DNA of 14,040 nucleotides from Aquificota bacterium (GCA_015494645.1 WGAU01000121.1:1-14040), one strand, 5' to 3'. Counted from the stretch's first letter, positions 1 to 8,000 are shown. The notes: a model not told the origin generated them from the sequence alone. Numbers and translations: made by a program.

Positions 1-2
1 AG

Positions 3-644
3 GCCAAAGAGTATGTTGACAGGGAGATGGAGGATTTTGCCAAGCGTTTGAGCAGGGTGATTGATGTGGCTGTGGATTTCCTTTCCCGGTATAAGAAGTT
101 CGCCACCGTTTCCTACAGCTCCACTGTGGTTTCGGTGATGTCCCGCATGGCTGAGAAAGGAAAGGTATCGTTGTGGGTCTCCAAGGGGGACCCTGTGCCT
201 TTCGGGTTGAGACTTGCCGATGAGCTTTTTGAAAGCGGAGTTGAGACGGTGGTTACAACCGATGCCCTTCTTCCCTACTTCGCGAGAAAGGTGGATGCTG
301 TGGTAGTGGGAGCCGATTCTGTGGACGAGGCGGGACTTGTTAACGGAGCGGGAACCTTTGCTTTGGCTTTGGCTGCTGCAAGGTACGGCATTCCCTTTTA
401 TGTCGTGTGCGGAACAGAAAAGTTTCTTCCTGCTATTCTTTCAAGGTACCATGTTATAAGGGATGAATCTTTTCCTATAAAGCTTTCAAGGAGTCACAAG
501 GTTGCTTACAGGATCTTTGATCTTACCCCACCAGATCTTATAACTGCCTTCATAACCGAAAAGGGGGTCATGGGACAGGAGGAGTTCAGGGAATTTGTGT
601 CAAGTCTTAAAGTTTCTCCACAGTTTCACTATATTTTAGAGTAG
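3..644 (+). CDS. IF-2B/MtnA-superfamily protein, 3' part (5' end outside window)
   Basis: This is the C-terminal part of a translation initiation factor 2B-like protein, the superfamily that also holds methylthioribose-1-phosphate isomerase (MtnA) and ribose-1,5-bisphosphate isomerase. The frame is open to the left edge (reading AKEYVDRE before the first ATG at 27), so that ATG is probably internal and the N-terminal helical part is missing. Numbering from that Met, visible family marks are SYSSTVVSVM (about 29-38), VVVGADSVDEAGLVNGAGTFALALAAA with the conserved Asp97, and the closing FDLTPPDLITAFITEKGV (about 166-183). The MtnA-type catalytic Cys motif is absent: the aligned segment reads SYSST. 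The usual NK(V/T)GT is NGAGT. I therefore infer an eIF-2B-alpha-like or divergent sugar-phosphate-binding protein rather than an MtnA enzyme. Substrate unknown. It lies 24 bases before the histidine kinase gene and may be co-transcribed with it. Confidence 0.8.
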   Translation, partial: AKEYVDREMEDFAKRLSRVIDVAVDFLSRYKKFATVSYSSTVVSVMSRMAEKGKVSLWVSKGDPVPFGLRLADELFESGVETVVTTDALLPYFARKVDAVVVGADSVDEAGLVNGAGTFALALAAARYGIPFYVVCGTEKFLPAILSRYHVIRDESFPIKLSRSHKVAYRIFDLTPPDLITAFITEKGVMGQEEFREFVSSLKVSPQFHYILE

Positions 645-654
645 GGAAACTTTT

Positions 655-662
655 GAAAGGAG
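655..662 (+). promoter_or_regulatory. ribosome binding site that fixes a TTG start
   Basis: GAAAGGAG lies six bases before the TTG at 669. It is a near-consensus Shine-Dalgarno sequence, and no ATG or GTG start in this frame is placed as well. This supports TTG as the kinase start. Confidence 0.65.
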
Positions 663-668
663 TTTTGT

Positions 669-2813
669 TTGAGGAAGGCAGTAGATAGACTTGTAGATTT
701 ACTCCTTGAGGATTCCTTCAGGGAAAAGCTCAACAGGGGGGAAACTGGAGAGGTTATTGATCGCATCCTGAAGATTCTGAGGGAAGAGGCCAAGGCCCAT
801 TACATTGCGATAACCGTTTGGGATGCTTCTGAAGACGTTCTTTACCTCCACAGATATTTAGGGGATGATGGTCGGGAGATCCCTCCCAGTGCAGTGGGCA
901 ACGGTCCCATGGGTGTGTGTATGGAGAAGCAGGAGCTTGTGGTAGGTGACTTTTCGGACTTCGCTCGGGGGGACAAAAGGCTTGCAGAAGTTGTGGGACC
1001 TGTTCTCTGTTTTCCCATCTCTTTTCAGGAAGGGCGCTGGATAGGTTCCGTCGGTTTGGGAAGGAGGAAGGGTTATCCTCCCTTTTCAAAAGAGGAGCTG
1101 GAGCTTCTTAAAGCAGCGGGAAGCGTAGCCTCTGTAGTGATAAGCGCCAATATCAGTCAGGATCTTTTGAGTAAGCGGGATGTTCTGGTGGAGACCCTTG
1201 TGGACATGCTGGGGATAATGGTTGAGAACATAGATTTAGATGAGAAGGCTCTTAGAACCCTTAGATACTTGAGGAGCCTCTTTGAGGCCGATTACGCTGT
1301 TATGGGGGAGGTAAGCAGAAAGAGAGGGATTGTTAGGCTTTCCTATGCCTTGGGGCTTCCATCGGGCTTGGAGATAAGGTTGGGGGAGGGGGTTATGGGT
1401 ATGGCGGCCCTTCAAGAAAAGCCATTGTTCTTCAAAAAGTATCCCGAAGCTCTGTCAATCAAAAGCTGTCCTGTAAATCCTGATGTTTTAGGGTCCTGCA
1501 TGGCGGTGCCCATATCTGCCTATGGGTCTGCCGATTTTGTTCTCATGCTTATGAGAAGGAAAGGAAGAAGGTCCTTTACAGGGGATGACTTTTACAACTT
1601 GGTGCTGATGCAGCAGATGTTCAGCCTGCTTTTGAGGCTTGCCTTTTACGAGTCTGAGAAGGATCGTTTGCTCAGGATGAAGGCAAGGGCCGAAAGGCTT
1701 GAGGCTCTGGGAGCGCTTGCCAGCGGTATAGCCCATGACTTCAACAACGTTATCGGCGTCATAATGGGATATGCCCAGATAGCGGCGGAGAGTACAGAGG
1801 AAGAGGACACCAAAAAGATGCTTTCCCTTATAATAGAGCAGTGCAGACATGCAGCCAGGTTGGCCTCTCAGATACTGCATGTCAGCAGGGAACAGAAGAC
1901 GGAAGAGCAGCTTGTGGATCTGAAACTCTTGGTTAAGAGTCTTTTTGAAATCCTTGAGAGAACCCTCCCAGAGAATATAGCCATTGTTTACGAGGACGAC
2001 GGTAAGGATCATTACTATGTTATAGGCGATCCCACGAAGATCCACTCCATGATTCTGAACATTGCCACCAATGCCAAGGATGCCATGTCCGATGGGGGGA
2101 CCTTTTCCATAAGGCTGTCCAAGAGGGAAGTTCCCTTCTTGAGAGAGGAGTTTGGATACAAGAGGGCAATTATTTTAGAATTTGAAGACACCGGTTGTGG
2201 TATACCTGAAGAACATATCGGCAGGATCTTTGATCCCTTTTTCACCACCAAGGAACCGGGTAAGGGAACAGGATTGGGGCTTTCACAGGTTTACAGCACG
2301 GTAAAGCAGATGGGCGGCCATATAGATGTGGTGAGCTGTGTGGGGGAGGGCACGAAATTTGTAATATACCTGCCGGAGGCTCAGATTGACCGATTGAAAG
2401 AGCAAGAGAAAGAGAAAAAGGCTGAAGAAAAGGAAGCCAAGTGCAAAGCTATTGTTGTGGAGGATAACGAGGAACTTCTTAATCTTTTGAAGCTGGTCTT
2501 CTTCAGGATGGGGGTGGATGCACTTCCATTTACCGATCCCGAGGAAGCCTTTGAAGCCTTCCTCAGGCACAAAGGCGAGATAGATCTTTTGGTTTCTGAT
2601 GTTGTTATGCCCAAAATGTCAGGGCTTGAGCTGGCTCAGAAGGTTGTTGAGGAAAAGCCAGAGGTTAAGGTGGTGCTGATTACGGGATACACCAGTGTGC
2701 TGGGCAAGGTAAAGGCCTTCCTTGAAAAGCACAAAGGGATACTCTTAGAAAAGCCTTTCACCATAGACAGATTGCAAGAGGTGCTAAGGACGTTCTGCTC
2801 CTCTGGCAATTAA
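669..2813 (+). CDS. soluble hybrid sensor histidine kinase (GAF-GAF-HisKA-HATPase-REC)
   Basis: A 714-residue two-component kinase with no signal peptide or membrane segment, so it probably senses a cytoplasmic signal. In order: two GAF-like domains (about 20-160 and 175-325), a short coiled-coil, a HisKA dimerisation domain with H-box GIAHDFNN (phospho-acceptor His356), and a HATPase_c domain with N-box IATNAKDAM (Asn468), G1 box DTGCGIP (Asp507), F-box DPFFTT and G2 box GKGTGLGLS. A charged Lys/Glu linker leads to a C-terminal receiver (about 592-710) with acidic pair Glu598/Asp599, phospho-Asp644 in SDVVMPKMSG and Lys695 in EKPF. All catalytic residues appear intact. The receiver is terminal with no output domain, so the phosphate must pass on or return. 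The start is TTG with a strong ribosome binding site. The stop is shared on a TTAA with the convergent cyclase gene. The ligand of the GAF domains cannot be told. Confidence 0.93.
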   Translation: MRKAVDRLVDLLLEDSFREKLNRGETGEVIDRILKILREEAKAHYIAITVWDASEDVLYLHRYLGDDGREIPPSAVGNGPMGVCMEKQELVVGDFSDFARGDKRLAEVVGPVLCFPISFQEGRWIGSVGLGRRKGYPPFSKEELELLKAAGSVASVVISANISQDLLSKRDVLVETLVDMLGIMVENIDLDEKALRTLRYLRSLFEADYAVMGEVSRKRGIVRLSYALGLPSGLEIRLGEGVMGMAALQEKPLFFKKYPEALSIKSCPVNPDVLGSCMAVPISAYGSADFVLMLMRRKGRRSFTGDDFYNLVLMQQMFSLLLRLAFYESEKDRLLRMKARAERLEALGALASGIAHDFNNVIGVIMGYAQIAAESTEEEDTKKMLSLIIEQCRHAARLASQILHVSREQKTEEQLVDLKLLVKSLFEILERTLPENIAIVYEDDGKDHYYVIGDPTKIHSMILNIATNAKDAMSDGGTFSIRLSKREVPFLREEFGYKRAIILEFEDTGCGIPEEHIGRIFDPFFTTKEPGKGTGLGLSQVYSTVKQMGGHIDVVSCVGEGTKFVIYLPEAQIDRLKEQEKEKKAEEKEAKCKAIVVEDNEELLNLLKLVFFRMGVDALPFTDPEEAFEAFLRHKGEIDLLVSDVVMPKMSGLELAQKVVEEKPEVKVVLITGYTSVLGKVKAFLEKHKGILLEKPFTIDRLQEVLRTFCSSGN

Positions 2814-4450
2814 CAGACTACACGGTTCCTCCCAAGGGCCTTGGCTTCGTAGAGGTGTTCGTCTGCTTTCTCTATAAGCTGGGACAGCTTCATTCCTTCT
2901 TCGTACTCTGCCACTCCTATGCTTACGGTTAACCTTAGTTCTCCATTGCAGAAACAAGTTTCTTCTATCAGCTTGCGTATAGAGTCCATTTTTTTGTAAG
3001 CGTGGATAAGTGTAGTGTCAGGCATGACTATAGCAAACTCTTCTCCCCCGTATCTCACTATGCAGTCTGTTTGTCTGAGGTTGGCCTTTAAAAGCTGGGC
3101 GAGCTCCTTCAGGACTTTGTCTCCCTTAAGGTGTCCGTGCTGGTCGTTTATGCTTTTGAAAAAGTCTATGTCCAGCATGGCCAGACAGAAGGGACGCTTT
3201 CTTTTCTTGTGTTCCTTTATGTAATGCTTTAGCTGTTGGAAGAGAACTCTTCTGTTGTAAAGGCCCGTTAATGGATCTGTGGTAGCTTTTTTCATAAGCC
3301 TGTTTAGCTCTTCGCTTTCAAGTATTTCTTTCTTAAGCATGGAGACTAAGGGAGATTTGAGCCTTTCGGATATTATACCCAGGAATTTTCTATCTTTTTC
3401 TGTAAGATCTCCAGAGATTACGAGCTTTCCGATCTTCTCTCCTTTTGCTTCAAGGTTTGTTTCTATTGAGGCTTCTAATGATAGTAGAGCATTCACGGTT
3501 TCTACCTTGGTTCCGCCTTCGTTGGCGGTGTAAACCAGTTTTTGTCCGTCTGACAGGTATCCCACTATAGTTAGTTCTTTAAGGGCTGTTACATACTTTT
3601 TGAGTTCTCTGAATAGTATGTCTAAAGTATCCACAAGCTTGGCGGTAAGTATGGCATTCTCAAAGAAAAGGTTGAGTATCACTTCTACCTCGTTCAGGAT
3701 CATGAGATCCGATTCATCGGCAAGTAGGTACAGACCACAGTTTAAACGCTCCAGACGACTCATGACCTTTGGTATAAGCTCCTTAGTTATGATGCTTCCG
3801 TGCTGTGGGGCTATGATGATGGGGTTCTTTTCCTTTATTTTTTTGAGGGTGTGAAGGAGTATAGGTTTGGAAGGCATGTAGTGTTTGTGGAAGAGCTCCA
3901 AGCCCTGAAAGTATTCCTCATCATCCTCAGCATAAAGCATGAACTTTTCTGATATGGCGCCGAATATATCGCTGGAAAAGAGAACACCTGTCTTTTCGTC
4001 GTAGGTGCAGAAGGCTCCCGGGAAATGGGCGTAGGGGGTGAATACGAAGGTGAGCAGACGGCTTCCCGTATCAAGCTTCCAGTCGCTTTTGTCTATAAAA
4101 TAAAAGTGGGTCTTCCACTGAAAATGCTTTAAAAGCATGTAAGCTCTCCAGTGGGTTATTATCCTTCTGTCTTCTCTTTCAGGCATGATCCTTTCCAGGG
4201 TGGAATAGCAACCCACAATGTCAGGATCCTGATGGTGGAATACAACATATTTTATGTCTCTGAGACTTATGAGGGAGGTAATCTTTTCAAGTACATAGGG
4301 AAACACAATCATGCTTCCGGGGTCTATGAGGACCGAGTTTCCTCCGTCTTTGATCAGATACGCATGGCACTGGAAGGGATCATCCGGCACTTTATGCCCC
4401 ACCCAGTAGATGCTTTGGGCGATCTCTATGGGTTTGGAGAGATCCAGCAC
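2810..4450 (-). CDS. diguanylate cyclase with N-terminal flavodiiron/ODP-like metallo-beta-lactamase domain
   Basis: A 546-residue protein predicted to make cyclic di-GMP under control of a diiron-type sensor. Residues about 1-230 resemble the beta-lactamase-like domain of flavodiiron proteins, without the flavodoxin domain. His73-x-Asp75-x-Asp77, His142, Asp161 and His217 fit the family's H-x-E-x-D ... H ... D ... H ligand order and spacing. The usual Glu is Asp75, and the His after the second acid is Ile78. Residues about 230-388 are helical with a possible small GAF-like sensor part, which I do not recognise with certainty. Residues 388-546 are GGDEF: TTDPLTGLYNRR, active site GGEEF at 468-472, and an inhibitory-site RxxD (459-462) exactly five residues upstream, suggesting product inhibition. 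The start is GTG, with GGAGG (4458-4462) seven bases before it, inside the preceding gene. It overlaps the amidohydrolase by 25 bases, suggesting translational coupling. Oxygen or redox sensing is inference from known ODP proteins. Confidence 0.9.
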   Translation of the reverse strand: MLDLSKPIEIAQSIYWVGHKVPDDPFQCHAYLIKDGGNSVLIDPGSMIVFPYVLEKITSLISLRDIKYVVFHHQDPDIVGCYSTLERIMPEREDRRIITHWRAYMLLKHFQWKTHFYFIDKSDWKLDTGSRLLTFVFTPYAHFPGAFCTYDEKTGVLFSSDIFGAISEKFMLYAEDDEEYFQGLELFHKHYMPSKPILLHTLKKIKEKNPIIIAPQHGSIITKELIPKVMSRLERLNCGLYLLADESDLMILNEVEVILNLFFENAILTAKLVDTLDILFRELKKYVTALKELTIVGYLSDGQKLVYTANEGGTKVETVNALLSLEASIETNLEAKGEKIGKLVISGDLTEKDRKFLGIISERLKSPLVSMLKKEILESEELNRLMKKATTDPLTGLYNRRVLFQQLKHYIKEHKKRKRPFCLAMLDIDFFKSINDQHGHLKGDKVLKELAQLLKANLRQTDCIVRYGGEEFAIVMPDTTLIHAYKKMDSIRKLIEETCFCNGELRLTVSIGVAEYEEGMKLSQLIEKADEHLYEAKALGRNRVVC

Positions 4451-5523
4451 AGCTTACCCTCCCTGTTCTTCAAAGTTTCTATAACAAACTCACTAAGTTC
4501 CTCTGTTTTGTGCGGCAGTTTGTTTGCCTCAATCAGAAGATAGCGGTTGTGTTTAAGGTACTTCACAGGGTTGCTGGTTACTAAGCTTAAAGCTACCGAT
4601 GGAGTCAATTTTTCTATCTCCATGATAAGTTCTACATCTTCCCATAAGTTGAGATTAGGACACGATCCTAAGCTGTCTGTTCCCAAAACCACATTAACTC
4701 CTTCTGTAAGTAGCCTTTTTACAGGAGCGGTTTTACCTGAAAGTCTCAGGTTGCTCCTGGGGCACACGCACACTGTGGCTCCGTATTCCGCTATTATTTT
4801 AACATCCCTCTCGCTTATATAACAGCAGTGAACCAGCAAAAAGTTTTTTTTCAGTGCTCCTTTAAGGGCAAGATATACGATGGGACTTTCGTAAACACCC
4901 ACGCTTCTTTCTCTTCCAACGAGCGGATATATATCGTCTTCAAAGCGGTTTGCCATTCCTCTTATGAATTTAATTTCCTCCTCACTTTCGGAAACATGCA
5001 TGCACATCAACCTCTGGGAATACTTTTCCAGAAGTAGCTCCAGTAGCTTTTCCGATACGCTGTAAACAGCGTGGGGACTTACCATGAACCTTGTGGGCAG
5101 TTCTTGAAGGTTATTGGTCTCTCCTGTGAATTCAAAAAAGGGAAGAAGATGGCTGTGGTCGGGATAGTTCAAATCTTTGGTTATGTCGCACACTAAATCT
5201 ATCCCTAAGTTCAGCATTGATTTGAGTAGTTTTTCGCTTTTAGGACCGAAGCTTCTTTCTCTCAACCCTTTCAGAATGAGGTTCTTTATCCAATCTATCA
5301 GATCCTTGCCCTCAATTTTTTCTGTTATGTCTAAATGGCAGTGGCAGTTGCAGGGGGACGGTATCACTACCCCTCTGTGGGTGAAGTCTTTTCCACATCC
5401 GGGGTTGATTTTTACCTCCTTAGGACCAACACTTATCTCTGGATTTTTAATGATGCCGTGGGGTGGTACTATCAGAAATCCTTCAACCCTAAAGCTTTTG
5501 TGGAAAAGTTTCCCGTTTGACAT
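4426..5523 (-). CDS. amidohydrolase, possibly aminodeoxyfutalosine deaminase (MqnX-like)
   Basis: A 365-residue metal-dependent hydrolase of the amidohydrolase TIM-barrel superfamily, deaminase branch. Metal and active-site residues are visible: His61-x-His63 after strand 1, His176 with Glu179 (HVSE), His232 (LVHCCY) and Asp283 in GTDSLGS. His151 in SPHAVYSVS and the PRSNLRLSG segment resemble enzymes that deaminate 6-aminodeoxyfutalosine in the futalosine route to menaquinone. The exact substrate is uncertain, since adenosine, S-adenosylhomocysteine or guanine-type deaminases share much of this pattern. It is unusually Cys-rich: Cys58, 60 and 62 surround the metal-binding HxH, and pairs occur at 233-234 and 252/254. 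The start is ATG, preceded by AGGTG at about seven bases. It is the first gene of a two-gene minus-strand unit with the diguanylate cyclase. Superfamily certain; menaquinone role moderate to weak. Confidence 0.88.
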   Translation of the reverse strand: MSNGKLFHKSFRVEGFLIVPPHGIIKNPEISVGPKEVKINPGCGKDFTHRGVVIPSPCNCHCHLDITEKIEGKDLIDWIKNLILKGLRERSFGPKSEKLLKSMLNLGIDLVCDITKDLNYPDHSHLLPFFEFTGETNNLQELPTRFMVSPHAVYSVSEKLLELLLEKYSQRLMCMHVSESEEEIKFIRGMANRFEDDIYPLVGRERSVGVYESPIVYLALKGALKKNFLLVHCCYISERDVKIIAEYGATVCVCPRSNLRLSGKTAPVKRLLTEGVNVVLGTDSLGSCPNLNLWEDVELIMEIEKLTPSVALSLVTSNPVKYLKHNRYLLIEANKLPHKTEELSEFVIETLKNREGKLCWISPNP

Positions 5524-5545
5524 CTTTCTTCACCTAAAGTAAGTT
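5517..5545 (+). promoter_or_regulatory. possible sigma-70-type promoter for clpC, in a divergent spacer
   Basis: A perfect -35 hexamer TTGACA (5517-5522) is followed after 17 bases by a weak -10 (TAAGTT, 5540-5545). The -35 overlaps the start codon of the divergent amidohydrolase. On the other strand a -10-like TAGAAT (5546-5551 reversed) could serve the amidohydrolase, without a good -35. The whole spacer between the two start codons is only 44 bases, so divergent promoters would overlap. No CtsR-like or CIRCE-like operator was seen. Confidence 0.33.
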
Positions 5546-5567
5546 ATTCTACAGGAGAGGTAAAGCC

Positions 5568-8000
5568 ATGTTTGAGAATTTTACGGAAAGGGCAAGGAAG
5601 GCCATAATAATAGCGAGGGGAGAGGCGGAGAGGTATCAACACGATACCCTTACCACCGCCCACCTGCTAATGGGCATACTTAAAGAAGCCTCTGGGATGG
5701 GAGTGCTTGTTCTGGACAGGCTGGGTGTAGATCTCAACTACCTTAAGGAAGAGCTGCAAAGGCGTATGCCCTACGGCAGAAGGGGCTTTGTGGTAGGGGC
5801 TATACCCTTTGCGCCCGATGCTAAGAAGGTTTTGGAGTATGCACAGGAAGAGGCATCTCTTTTGGGACAGGACTATGTGGGCACCGAGCATTTGGTGTTG
5901 GGCATAGTTAGGGAGCGTACTGGCATAGCCGGTAAGCTTCTCCGTCGCTTGGGCATAGAGGTTGATGATGTGAGGGAAGTTATCAGGGAACTTACCGGTG
6001 ACGAAACGGTTACCAAGAAGAAGACCAGAAAAACCCCTGCCCTTGATGAGTTTGGTATTGATCTTACCAAGCTGGCCAGAGAGGGAAAGCTTGATCCTGT
6101 CATAGGCAGGGAAAGAGAGATAGAGAGGGTAATACAAATACTTTCCCGGAAGACCAAGAACAACCCTGTGCTTATTGGAGAACCCGGTGTGGGTAAAACT
6201 GCCATTGTGGAGGGTCTTGCCCAAAGGATAGTCAATAGGGATGTGCCTGAAGGACTCCTTGACATGAGGGTTATTGCCTTGGACTTGGGTGCCATTGTTG
6301 CCGGCACTAAGTACAGGGGTCAGTTTGAGTCAAGGATGAAGGCTATAATAAAAGAGGCTTCTCAGGGGGATGATATAATTCTCTTCATAGACGAGCTGCA
6401 TACCCTTGTGGGAGCAGGAGCGGCTGAAGGATCAATAGATGCTGCCAACATGTTGAAACCGGCCCTTGCAAGGGGAGAAATTAGAGTTATAGGTGCCACT
6501 ACCCTTTCAGAGTACCGCAAGTACATAGAGAAGGATGGGGCCTTGGAAAGGAGATTTCAGGTTGTGCTGGTGGAGCCCACCACTAAAGAAGAAACCTTAG
6601 AAATCCTTAAAGGTCTCAGGCCCAAATACGAGGAGTATCACAGGGTAATGATTACCGACGAGGCCCTTGAAACAGCCGTTAAGATGGCAGACAGGTACAT
6701 CACAGAGAAGTTTATGCCGGATAAGGCCATAGATCTTTTGGATGAGGCCTGTTCTATGGTGCATGTGAAGGCTACAAAGGTGCCTGATCATATTAGAGAG
6801 GTGGAGCTGGAGCTGGAAAATATAGAGGGGGAGAAGAAAAAGGCTATAGATGATCAGGACTATGCTAAGGCCTCGGATCTTCGCAATAAGGAGATAGAGG
6901 TAAGGCAGAAGCTGAAGAATCTGCGTAAGGAGTGGAGGGAGAAGCAGAAGCAGGATGTTCCCATAGTAACGGCTGAGGACATTGCTAAGGTTACCGCCAA
7001 GATAACTGGCATTCCTTTGGAACGTATAAGTGTGGACGAAGAGAAAAGGCTGCTCATGCTGGAGGAGGCCCTTAAGAAGTATGTGGTGGGTCAGGATGCT
7101 GCCATAGAGCAGATAGCCAAGGCCATAAGAAGGGCGAGGGTTGGTCTGAGCAACACCAACAAGCCCATAGGTGTCTTTTTCTTCTTGGGTCCCACCGGGG
7201 TTGGTAAGACCAGAACGGCGGAGGTCCTTGCAGAGCAGCTTTTTGGCAACAAGGATGCCCTGATTAGGATAGATATGTCTGAGTATATGGAAAAGTTTAA
7301 TGTTTCCAAGCTCATAGGAGCCCCTCCTGGGTATGTGGGGTATGAGGAAGGTGGACAGCTTACTGAGGCGGTGAGAAGGAGGCCTTATTCGGTGGTTCTC
7401 TTTGATGAGATGGAGAAGGCCCATCCGGATGTTTTCAATATGCTGCTTCAGATTATGGATAGTGGAAGGCTCACCGATGCCTTTGGAAGGACTGTGGATT
7501 TTAGAAACACCATCATTATTATGACCTCCAATGTAGGTGCCAAGCATTTCTTCAAGGGGGTTTCTTTGGGCTTTGGCGATGAGGAGTCAGAGTTTGAGAA
7601 GGTCAAGGACGAGGTGATGAGGATCTTCAGGAAGAGGTTCCCTCCCGAGTTTGTGAACCGCATTGATCACATAGTGGTCTTCAGACCTTTGGGAGAGAGA
7701 GAGGTTGAAGCCATTTTGGATATTATGATAGACGAGTTGAGGGAGCTGCTTAAGGAGAAAACCCTTGATATAGAGCTTACCACTAAGGCAAAGAGGTGGC
7801 TTATTGAGAGGGGTTACGATCCTCAGTTTGGGGCAAGACCCCTGAGAAGAGCTATAGAAAGGTTCCTGGTGGATGCTATTTCTGAGAAGATTCTGAAGGG
7901 AGAATTTATAGAGGGAGATGTGATTCTTGTTGACGTCAGCAGAAACAACCTGGTCTTCAAGAAAAAGGACGTGGCTAAGCGGGACGAAGTGGTGGTTTAG
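5568..8000 (+). CDS. clpC: ATP-dependent Clp protease ATPase subunit ClpC
   Basis: An 810-residue Hsp100 unfoldase that feeds substrates to the ClpP peptidase; full length for ClpC. It has a two-repeat Clp N-domain (about 1-145), then AAA+ module 1 with Walker A GEPGVGKT (204-211) and Walker B FIDE (Asp275, Glu276). A short middle region carries a UVR motif (about 420-457), which marks ClpC and separates it from ClpA and ClpB. AAA+ module 2 has Walker A GPTGVGKT (541-548), Walker B LFDE (Asp613, Glu614) and sensor-2 GARPLRRAIERF. Leu-Gly-Phe (667-669) sits where the ClpP-docking loop lies, so it probably works with ClpP. AGGAG precedes the ATG at a normal distance. In this diderm context it heads an outer-membrane biogenesis cluster. 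Its last 74 bases overlap the bamA frame. Confidence 0.96.
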   Translation: MFENFTERARKAIIIARGEAERYQHDTLTTAHLLMGILKEASGMGVLVLDRLGVDLNYLKEELQRRMPYGRRGFVVGAIPFAPDAKKVLEYAQEEASLLGQDYVGTEHLVLGIVRERTGIAGKLLRRLGIEVDDVREVIRELTGDETVTKKKTRKTPALDEFGIDLTKLAREGKLDPVIGREREIERVIQILSRKTKNNPVLIGEPGVGKTAIVEGLAQRIVNRDVPEGLLDMRVIALDLGAIVAGTKYRGQFESRMKAIIKEASQGDDIILFIDELHTLVGAGAAEGSIDAANMLKPALARGEIRVIGATTLSEYRKYIEKDGALERRFQVVLVEPTTKEETLEILKGLRPKYEEYHRVMITDEALETAVKMADRYITEKFMPDKAIDLLDEACSMVHVKATKVPDHIREVELELENIEGEKKKAIDDQDYAKASDLRNKEIEVRQKLKNLRKEWREKQKQDVPIVTAEDIAKVTAKITGIPLERISVDEEKRLLMLEEALKKYVVGQDAAIEQIAKAIRRARVGLSNTNKPIGVFFFLGPTGVGKTRTAEVLAEQLFGNKDALIRIDMSEYMEKFNVSKLIGAPPGYVGYEEGGQLTEAVRRRPYSVVLFDEMEKAHPDVFNMLLQIMDSGRLTDAFGRTVDFRNTIIIMTSNVGAKHFFKGVSLGFGDEESEFEKVKDEVMRIFRKRFPPEFVNRIDHIVVFRPLGEREVEAILDIMIDELRELLKEKTLDIELTTKAKRWLIERGYDPQFGARPLRRAIERFLVDAISEKILKGEFIEGDVILVDVSRNNLVFKKKDVAKRDEVVV

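Noticed and set aside
1488..2045. Minus-strand frame of 185 codons opposite the histidine kinase
   Set aside because: Antisense shadow of the GAF and HisKA region with no domain or ribosome site.
2832..2844. Inverted repeat CCAAGG-G-CCTTGG near the convergent stops, considered as a terminator
   Set aside because: The loop would be a single base, no T-run follows, and it lies in conserved GGDEF coding sequence (AKALGRNR).
5667..6224. Minus-strand frame of 185 codons opposite the ClpC N-terminus
   Set aside because: Antisense to clear ClpC coding sequence, with no supporting motif.
6597..7547. A 316-codon open frame on the minus strand opposite clpC
   Set aside because: It is antisense to highly conserved AAA+ coding sequence, shows no recognisable domain and reflects codon bias of clpC.
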